DNA from: Stemphylium vesicarium
Taxonomy: Eukaryota; Ascomycota; Dothideomycetes; Pleosporales; Pleosporaceae
DNA length: 28,643 bases
Reading direction: 5' to 3'
Assembly: GCA_004380135.1 (NCBI GenBank)
Contig: QXCR01000257.1
Location: 1-28,643, forward strand
Shown here: piece by piece, positions 21,688-28,643 of the stretch
Layout of the letters: each line of letters opens with the position of its first letter
Numbering within the stretch: the first letter of the stretch is position 1
Notes under the pieces: generated by a model
What the model saw: the letters and a program-made list of their open reading frames with translations, nothing else
What the model was told of the DNA's origin: nothing
Database searches by the model: none
Translations under genes and position numbers: made by a program

Positions 21688-22508
21688 ACAACGCGATGCA
21701 CCCAGTCTTGATTTTTGCCCAGGCATCCCAGAAGATATGTGAATCCTTGTGAAATCGTAATTCGCATCTTGACTGAAGGCGGCTGCTCGGACGGCACGTA
21801 ATTGGATGTCAGTGCCTTTCGGTTTCTCCTCACTGCTCCAGGGCGTTGATAGGAAGACCAGTCTACAACCAGAGGGATATGATATTGTGTCTTGCGTCCA
21901 CATTCCAGATCAATTCATCTGTTTCCTGTGCGCTGAATAGACAGCATGGGTAGAGGTGGCGATGTTCTGCAGGATCCTAACATATATAACACTAGCAATG
22001 GCGTATCCGCATGCGAAAGACTCCGCTGTTTTTTGCTCGACATATCATCCCATCTAGTCAAGCAAGCAAAGGTAGAAGGAATGATGGTGTGATTCATGAC
22101 AGAATTAAAGGACGATGATACATGCCTGAAGCGTAGGATTGACGGAGCTGGTGGCTTCTGTCGCAACCGCCCCACAAATGCCTCTTCGCCAACAACACCT
22201 CGGTGGGTATAACACGCTGGCATACACCACGTCGACTAATCCGATAGAAAAAATGAAAAGACATGAGCCAATCAATTTTGATTCATACACAAACATCCAA
22301 TGATGCGTTAGCTGTGTCGGAAGTCGAGTGCCCCTGGTTAGTCGTCCAGAAGCCGAAAGCGCCAGACCTCGGCTTACGGAGATAGCGGCAAGGAAGCAGC
22401 CACGGCAGGCGTGCGGAGAAGCATAACCAGTAATCGCGCCCTTGACCTGATCTTGCCCAAACTTCCTGCCCCTTCCACTCATCATTACATATACGAACCA
22501 CTGTCGCA
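21688..22508. promoter_or_regulatory. Upstream region of the PEX11-family gene
   Basis: About 820 nt without a supportable gene. Several minus-strand frames of 80-190 codons cover it, but they run into the PEX11 coding sequence or lack any domain. It includes the peroxin promoter and 5' UTR. Confidence 0.5.
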
Positions 22509-23540
22509 ATGTCTGACGAGGAAAAGCCGCAGAACGAGGCGCCCGAGGTGTCCGACACGCCCGACGTAAAGGAGGTCGTCGATAAGATAGCAGATGCAGC
22601 GCCCAAAGCCGACCCACGGGACATTGACCGAACCGATCTACTCGCTGGCGTGAAAAAGGTCGACCAGACAATCCTGAGGCTGAACAAGTGAGTCTTACCG
22701 GGAATCGTGGTTGTCAGGGTCGCGACGTGGGCTAATTTGGGTAGACTGCTAGCTTCCCCAGGCGGTCTCTCCGCGTTTCTCTCCACATTCAACTACACGC
22801 TCTACATCCTAGCCTACGTGCAGACCAAATCCCCGTCCATATCCAGTTTCGCGACACGCCTCCTATCGCTCATCCGTCCGGCATGCGATGATACAAAGAT
22901 ACCTGCAACGGCCCTCGTCAACAATGGCACCGTGCCGCCCATCGCTGCGCTTGCAGTCTTGATCTCCAAGGCGCGCACCACGCTGAGACTGTTTGGTCTC
23001 TTCCCGCTATACGCATGGGTGCGATCGCTCGCCTCAGGGCCCAAAGCCGGCACAGACATTGTGCTGCATAGGATTGCAACGCTACAAGCAACCAGCTACT
23101 TCACCTACCAGGCCCTAGAAAACATCTCCCTCCTCGCCGATTCGGGCGTCATTTCGCCCCGCGTCATCTCCACCCTCAACCGCGGCGATGCCAAGACGGC
23201 GCGTCTATACCTCTACGCGTACCGCTGCTGGCTCGGCGGCGTGTCTTGCGACTTCCTACGTCTAATGCGCGAGTGGCAGCTCGAGGGTCGCAGAAGGGTA
23301 ACACGGAAGCAGATGGTCGCTGAGGGTAGGGCGGTGGCTGAGTACCAGGACGAGGAGGACAAGAAGTTTGACAAGCGGTGGTGGACAGACTTTGTCATTG
23401 CGAGTGCATGGTTGCCTATGGCTCTGCACTTTAGCAGTGGTAGTGGAGGTCTGCCCGGATGGAATCTGGGCATCATGGGTGCGTGTGGTCTGGTTGCAGG
23501 CAGTACAAGGATGAAGGCGCTGTGGGCGAGTACGGCTTGA
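22509..23540 (+). CDS. PEX11C: Peroxisomal membrane protein PEX11 family (PEX11C-like)
   Basis: Exons 22509-22687 and 22745-23540 give 324 residues; the 57-nt intron has a GTGAGT donor and gggtag acceptor and restores ILRLNK-LLASPGGLSAF. The acidic N-terminus (MSDEEKPQNEAPEVSDTPD) precedes the PEX11 signature RTDLLAGVKKVDQTILRLNK and FNYTLYILAY. Hydrophobic stretches lie at LISKARTTLRLFGLFPLYAW and near the C-terminus (DFVIASAWLPMALHF, IMGACGLVAG). The stretch before the C-terminal one is charged (EYQDEEDKKFDKRWW). PEX11 proteins bend and elongate the peroxisomal membrane and promote division. In filamentous ascomycetes three paralogues are common; I place this with the C type from its N-terminal layout, less surely than the family. 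The next gene downstream (amidase) is on the same strand but probably independent. Confidence 0.85.
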
Positions 23541-24001
23541 GACAATTTATGGTGGTGAGAATGTAACGTGAATTCAATTCTGGGGGATACAATGTACGAT
23601 TGCGGGAGACTGTCGGTCTTTGGCTACGTTTCGACTGTACATATTCGAAATTTCGAAGTCATTGTAGCTTGCCAGGTTAATGCCGTGACAATCCTGGTAT
23701 CTATACTGCATCTCGGTCGCAACATGGACTACCCGGCGATCCACTAGGCTCAGCAATCAGGTACCAAAATACGTAACACACTTGCCTGCATTACATGAAC
23801 TAACCGCTCGTGGAAGGTCCATCCGCCTATCGAAAGGTGGGGGAGGGACTATCTTCCGTGGTAGCGTCATGTTGGCCATCTCCCTGTTCCTGACTTGACA
23901 AATCATCCATTGTTTCTCATGGTTGGTGAAGCCGGTGTTGAACTGCACCTACCCCGCAACCCAACAGCTACTGCTTCACAAGCACCGAATATCCACAAGA
24001 G
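23541..24001. other. PEX11 3' UTR and amidase upstream region
   Basis: About 460 nt between two same-strand genes. It contains the 5' part of an open frame from 23923 that continues into the amidase. That lead looks non-coding (see the amidase entry). No other gene is seen. Confidence 0.5.
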
Positions 24002-26154
24002 ATGGCAAGCAACAAGGTAAACTACGGACGCGCGAAGAACGGAAACGGCCTAATAGTGAACAGGAAGCTAGTAGCACTCGAAAGGAAAAATCTGGATTCA
24101 ATATTGTAGAAGCCAGCATTGGAGACCATCGCGAAGCCCTCAACTCGGGAAAGATTACCAGCGTCGACCTCGTAGTCGGTTACCTGAATCGCATCACCAA
24201 GTATGACACGTGCAAAGGCCTGAATGCCTTCACTGTCTTCAACAAAAATGTACTTCAAGATGCAGCCGCTTCGGATGCACGGCGGGCCGAGGGATTGGAG
24301 CCGCGACCGCTTGAGGGAATTCCATACACGATCAAAGACAGCTACAAGGTTGCCGGGATGACCGTGACTGATGGTTCGCCTGCACTCAAAGGTCTAATGT
24401 CAAGCGAAGACTCTGCGATCGCGAAGAAGCTGCGAGACGCTGGGGCGATCTTGATTGGAAAGACGAACATGCCGCCAATGGCCGCCGGAGGAATGCAAAG
24501 AGGCTTGTATGGCCGAGCAGAGTCGCCCTACAATTCGAAGTATCTCACGGGTGCTTTTTCATCCGGATCCTCCAACGGTGCCGCGACCTCGATCGCATCA
24601 AGCATGGCGGCTTTCGGTATGGGCAGCGAGACGGTGAGCAGCGGGCGCAGTCCAGCCTCCAACAATGCGCTCGTCTGCTATACACCATCAAAGGGACTTT
24701 TGAGTTGTCGGGGACTCTGGCCGCTGTATATTACTTGCGATGTACCGACACCGTATGCGCGGTCGGTCGGGGATATGCTGGACATATTGAGTGTTATAGC
24801 TACGCCGGACGAAGACACGACAGGGGACTTCATACGAGAACAGACGCATGTAGAGATACCAAAACCAGCAGAAATTGACTACACGACACTGCGCAATACC
24901 GATGCGTTGAATGAGAAGCGGGTTGGAGTACCGAAGATGTATGTCGGCCAAGAAGACTCAGATCCAAACGCCAAACCTACCCACGTCTCACTAGAGGTCA
25001 TCGCGCTCTGGGAGAGCACCGCCAAAGAGTTGGAAAGCCTGGGAGCAGAAATCGTATGTGTTGACTTTCCCCTCGTGACAAATTATGAAAACGATTCGGT
25101 GTCTGGTGAGGCCAACAACGTCGAGGGCCAACCGGAAAACTGGAACCTGTTGGAGCGTGGGACTCTCATCGCAAAGGTTTGGGATTCCTTCCTCATGCAG
25201 AACAAAGATCCCAAGATCAAGTGCCTGGCCGATATTGAGGACTCTGCCATGTTATTCCCGAAGCCGCCAGACTACAAGCCTGATACTTTCCTTGAGACCA
25301 GGAATTGGATCGATTACGCCGGTCTACCCAAGCTCGTCGAAGAGGGTAGCATACAAGACATACCGGGGATGGAACAAGCGCTGAAAGCACTCGAAGCCCA
25401 AAGAAAACGCGACTTTGAAGACTGGATGGACACCAACAAGCTCGACGTCATCGCGTTCCCAGCGCAAGGAGACGTCGGCCTAGCAGATCTAGAATTCGAT
25501 CTCGAAAGCACAACCCACAGCCTCCAAAACGGCGTCAAGTACTCCAATGGCAATCGCGCAATCAGACATCTCGGCGTGCCGACCGTCAGCGTGCCAATGG
25601 GTGTCATGAGCGAGAAGAAGATGCCCGTGAACCTTACCTTCGCAGGAAAGGCATACAAAGACACCGACTTACTAGAGTACGCATACGCATTTGAGCAAGC
25701 AACGAAGAAGCGCGTACGCCCGCCACTCACGCCAGCCTTACCTTCCGATAACATAGCCCCGGCATCCAGCGCCTCGGCTGGAGAACCCATCATTTCAACC
25801 GTTACAGCAGAAACCAAGGCGCCTCTTAACTCCTACAATCAAGTCTCCATAGCCGTCAGCGGTACTTTTCACACAACGGCACCTCAGACTACGGTCGAAG
25901 TCTTCGTTGACGGCAAGGAGTCGTATAGTGAAACCTTAGATGCGGAGAAATGGGATACCAACATCATACTTCGACCTGTGAGACCGGAGGTTCTGGGCTG
26001 GGATCTCAAGCCGTTGGCAAAGAGGGATGTCGTGGTTATCGTGATTGTGACTAGGAAGAGTGGGGAGGGTGAGGATGGGGATGGGGGAGAGATCAAGAAG
26101 GAGGCTAGAGTGCTTTGGGTGCCTGTTAATAAGGCTGGTGAGGTTTCTGTGTAG
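24002..26154 (+). CDS. Amidase-signature hydrolase with C-terminal extension
   Basis: Preferred model: ATG at 24002, exon 24002-24016 (MASNK), a 47-nt intron (GTAAAC, cctaat branch, aacag), then 24064-26154, 701 residues. The alternative is an unspliced start at 23923, 743 residues, whose first 50 or so residues look like translated leader. The amidase signature triad is intact. In the preferred numbering Lys96 is in IPYTIKD, cis-Ser174 in SSGSSNG, and nucleophile Ser198 in GSETVSSGRSPAS. The spacing from cis-Ser to nucleophile is 24, as in FAAH-type enzymes. The usual GTDTGGS loop reads GSETVSS. Family members hydrolyse amide bonds to an acid and ammonia or amine; the substrate is unknown. 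After the catalytic domain, about 110 residues form a beta-rich extension (SIAVSGTFHTTAPQTTVEVF ... ILRPVRPEVLGWDLKPLAKR) that may be an accessory or oligomerisation domain. No signal peptide in the preferred form. Confidence 0.87.
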
Positions 26155-27022
26155 GATGCATATGCGGTGTTGCCTGGTTTCCGAGGCAGAGATCGTCGGG
26201 CACATCCTGGTTACAACTAGCATATGCGTGACCAATCATGTAACTTAGATGACTGGCAGGGATGTCGGAAAAGACACGCGCCCAGCTTATGCGCACGACT
26301 CGAAAGCTGAGCTTTTCAGCGCGCATCAATGGTATTGGGGCAACGGAACACCACTTGATTTACGTGTGCTTTAACCGGTCAAGGATTGGGATGAGATGCA
26401 GGAATGTCAGTACACTGCATAATATCTGTAGAGTGAGGGCTTCGTCGTTTTGGGACGAAAGCTTGGCTCGCCCCGTTCCCAAGCTGCGATGAGCTGCGCC
26501 CTCCTTCCAATCCCTGGTGCACCCACCTACTCTACAGCCAAGGCGGCCTGTGGCATTTGTCAACAATTTTTATATACTTGTGCGAAAGCCTGGGGAGGAG
26601 ATATCAGCGAGTTGACGTTGACCCCACTGAATATACAAACCAGCGTCTGAGGGATAATCATACGCCTTGCACGAAACCAGGATATAGTCCATACAGCGGG
26701 TGGTATAAAGACGCTAGACTAGGGTGCAGCTGCAACCGAGCGAGCACTCGGTGAGCCAGCCTTCGACACGGTGGCGGAGCTGCAGTAGAGGCTCGTGGTG
26801 TCGCACATGATTCGACCAACATCGCTCTTCATGCAGCCACGACTTCCATGCAGCCAGAACGCAGGCTTTCTGTGTTGTTTACGTCTATGTAAAGTCCCTC
26901 TCCCCGTGCCCTCATCTTGCCTGCTCTTAGGCAGGACCCTCATCCAAATCCCCTCTTTCTGAATTCCTTCTCTCAAACCCCTCATAGCGGCGAGAGGTAA
27001 GGACTTCCATCCCCAAGCCTCT

Positions 27023-27070
<48 letters not shown>

Positions 27071-28068
27071 CACTGCTGCTGCTGCTGCTGCGTCTTTTCC
27101 AACCCGGACTGGTCTCAGAATGAGCACGCAGGCTATCCTGTTGCCAATAGTGGCACAGTGGGGGAATTTTCTAACACCATGCAGGTAAGTGGGGGTTTGT
27201 CTCTCACCTTGGCCATTCACTCGTAAATCATCGAGCATTGCCCTCAGCAGTGTTTGGTGATCCCCATTTGGATGCGAAAGTCGTAGCATGTTCATTCTTG
27301 GGTGTGCGGCTCTTCACATACTTTGTCATTAATTGATCTGAAGGCGAAGAGATCGTCATATCGGCAGGCGGTATGGAAACTCACTCTGACTTATTGTTTC
27401 CAAGCAATAAACAACATAAGCATAAGACACCACTGATATGGCGTAGGTCTACCTGTCTGATAATATCAACACTTCTCTCGCTCTCTTGTCTCTCGCATAT
27501 AGCTACTGCAGTGGGAACAACATGCTGCCCTCGACCGTCCTCCGATTTAGGCTTTACGCCTCACTCTGTCTCCATCAAAATTCAAGCGCTCGCCACCCGA
27601 CTGATATTATCATTTTGGCACAGCTTACATCTACCGATGATCATCTCGAAGACATATCAAGTGGTGCGGTCGATACGGTTCACCCCTCGTACAGGAAGTA
27701 AGCACACAGCCTTCGGCGATGTGAGTGACGGCTGGCATCGCGTCCTACTTTGGGAGTCTGTCAGATCCATTGCTGCCAAATCTTCAAGGATATAAATTCA
27801 GGGCTCTAACGTAAGTAAGGTCGTCACTAACGTACCTCCGAAGACCCTATCGCTTTGATGAGCATTCTTCCAATGGTACCAAGTTCCTATAGTGAGTTTC
27901 ACATCAGCGACTCATACACCACATTGAGAGAAGCACCGCGGCTTTCTACCAAGCCCAACCGGGCCCAACCCTTCCTCAAGCAATACTGTTGTTCTGCTGC
28001 ATCCCACTACCATGCTGGGCAACCATAACCCTTTCACACAAGAAATTGAAACAGCACTCACTTATGCC
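26155..28068. other. Gene-poor intergenic region
   Basis: Roughly 1.9 kb with only short frames. A plus-strand frame at 27373-27795 has a hydrophobic stretch (LIISTLLSLSCLSHIATAVG) resembling a signal peptide, but it has no supporting domain. A minus-strand frame at 26927-27295 is propped up by the microsatellite, which translates as poly-Val and poly-Ala. Neither is called as a gene. Confidence 0.5.
27024..27091. repeat. Compound (ACT)n / (CTG)n microsatellite
   Basis: (ACT) repeats run from 27024 to 27070 (47 nt), followed after two bases by (CTG)6 at 27073-27091. The tract is perfect or nearly so and non-coding. Its purity suggests recent expansion and strain polymorphism. Confidence 0.92.
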
Positions 28069-28422
28069 CTATCGACGGTTCAAGCTGAGATAGGTCCTGA
28101 CTGTCAACACTGCTGCGACGGCCGCTGGGATGCCGACAACTACTGCGATGACTAGGCCAGCTATCTCGATTTTGTCTCCAGTACTGATACCCTTGTCCGA
28201 TCCTAAGCCGACAGGCACAGGTATAGTATTGGTAGGGGTGACTGATGTTCAATACGTAAGCTTGTTGAGGTCCATCTTCACTGTCAATGGACACATACGG
28301 AGGACAGCCACGGATACCATCATCATCCCTCAACTACCTATAATTAGGCTGGTAAATGGGTCTCCACATCGGGAACTCATTTTCCGTGATATCTCCACCA
28401 CTTCTTATGCAATCTGGACAAT
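28069..28422 (-). pseudogene. Broken gene remnant with C-terminal membrane segment
   Basis: On the minus strand one frame reads CPDCIRSGGDITENEFPMWR, then RPIYQPNYR, a TAG at 28334-28336, and continues LRDDDGIRGCPPYVSIDSED and GPQQAYVLNISHP. A second frame takes over near 28235 with TNTIPVPVGLGSDKGISTGD, a hydrophobic helix IAGLVIAVVVGIPAAVAAVL, and a stop at 28069. This looks like the C-terminal part of a secreted or cell-surface protein with a single membrane anchor, a common fungal layout. It carries one nonsense codon and one frame change. The 5' part is missing: the reading meets a stop inside the AT-rich palindromic element at 28430. An intron could explain the frame change but no clean GT-AG pair fits. 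The family is not recognised. Confidence 0.5.
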
Positions 28423-28465
28423 GAATAGCTTATATCATAGCTAAAATCTAGATCTATATCTTATA
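28423..28465 (+). repeat. Inverted repeat, left arm (43 nt)
   Basis: It starts gaatagcttatat and ends ctatatcttata. It pairs with 28601-28643 at 41 of 43 positions. The two differences, at 28436 (c against t) and 28444 (a against g), are both transitions. Confidence 0.9.
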
Positions 28466-28600
28466 AATAGGAAGTCTTTCTCTAAATCTAATAGGTGGAA
28501 AGTTATTAGCTAACCCACGTTGCCAAGAGTTGGGTCTCCTCATTTTGCTCCGATCTAAGATATCTAGCTAGCTATCCTAGCTAGGTAAAAATATTCTATG

Positions 28601-28643
28601 TATAAGATATAGATCTAGATTCTAGCTATAATATAAGCTATTC
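28601..28643 (-). repeat. Inverted repeat, right arm (43 nt)
   Basis: Reverse complement of the left arm with two transition differences. It begins tataagatatagatctag and runs to the last base of the window, so the true length may be greater. Confidence 0.9.

Larger units (their letters stand above)
28423..28643. mobile_element. AT-rich palindromic element (MITE-like), edge of window
   Basis: Two 43-nt arms in inverted orientation flank a 135-nt AT-rich spacer with no coding capacity. The sharp fall in GC content at about 28430 contrasts with the GC-balanced DNA before it. Length (at least 221 nt) and structure fit a miniature inverted-repeat element or the end of a larger TIR transposon. 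The right arm ends exactly at the window edge, so the outer boundary and any target-site duplication cannot be seen. Confidence 0.6.

Noticed and set aside
22105..22792. Minus-strand frames of 169-188 codons over the PEX11 5' end
   Set aside because: They run antisense through the PEX11 first exon and have no domain.
26927..27295. 122-codon minus-strand frame with poly-Ala/poly-Val
   Set aside because: Open because of the microsatellite; flanking parts have no recognisable protein character.
27373..27795. 140-codon plus-strand frame with a signal-peptide-like stretch
   Set aside because: Hydrophobic stretch is not at the N-terminus, no Cys pattern or domain, and it lies in a gene-poor region; a decayed small secreted protein cannot be excluded.
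1..28643. tRNA, rRNA, CRISPR and biosynthetic gene cluster
   Set aside because: No tRNA T-loop consensus seen by eye, no spaced direct repeats, and the oxidase lacks neighbouring synthase or tailoring genes; a tRNAscan-SE run would settle the tRNA question.

Overview
The window is nuclear DNA of a filamentous ascomycete. Genes carry many 45-66 nt GT-AG introns with CTAAC/CTAAT-type branch sites, two genes encode HET-domain proteins, and the conserved genes (a C-terminal-motor kinesin-14, coronin, a PEX11-family peroxin) are of filamentous-fungal type. Codon style and gene content suit Dothideomycetes, probably Pleosporales, but that placement is a recollection of family style and was not computed.

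Layout. 1-2066: no supportable gene. 2067-4197 (+): secreted FAD-linked oxidoreductase, three exons. 4388-6728 (-): HET-domain protein, convergent with the oxidase, with an unresolved 5' end. 7377-10477 (+): kinesin-14, three exons, sharing a roughly 625 nt upstream region with the HET gene. 11401-13744 (-): four-exon protein with two C2HC-like fingers, a zinc-cluster-like cysteine block, a SUMO/Rad60-like region and a coiled coil; an open tail of 21 codons follows its stop in frame. 14997-16989 (+): second HET-domain protein, three exons, first coding exon only 13 nt. 17359-19527 (-): coronin, seven exons. 20009-20710 (-): unrecognised 233-residue protein. 21166-21687 (+): small single-span membrane protein with a heptad-rich tail. 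22509-23540 (+): PEX11-family peroxin. 24002-26154 (+): amidase-signature enzyme with a C-terminal extension. 26155-28068: gene-poor, with a compound (ACT)n/(CTG)n microsatellite. 28069-28422 (-): broken gene remnant. 28423-28643: AT-rich palindromic element with 43-nt arms, reaching the window edge.

The genes do not form an evident pathway or biosynthetic cluster. Housekeeping genes (cytoskeletal motor, actin regulator, peroxisome division) are interspersed with accessory genes (two HET proteins, a secreted oxidase, lineage-specific small proteins). The right edge looks like the start of a repeat-rich, decaying compartment. All exon structures were derived by hand from splice signals and reading-frame continuity; no homology search was run.
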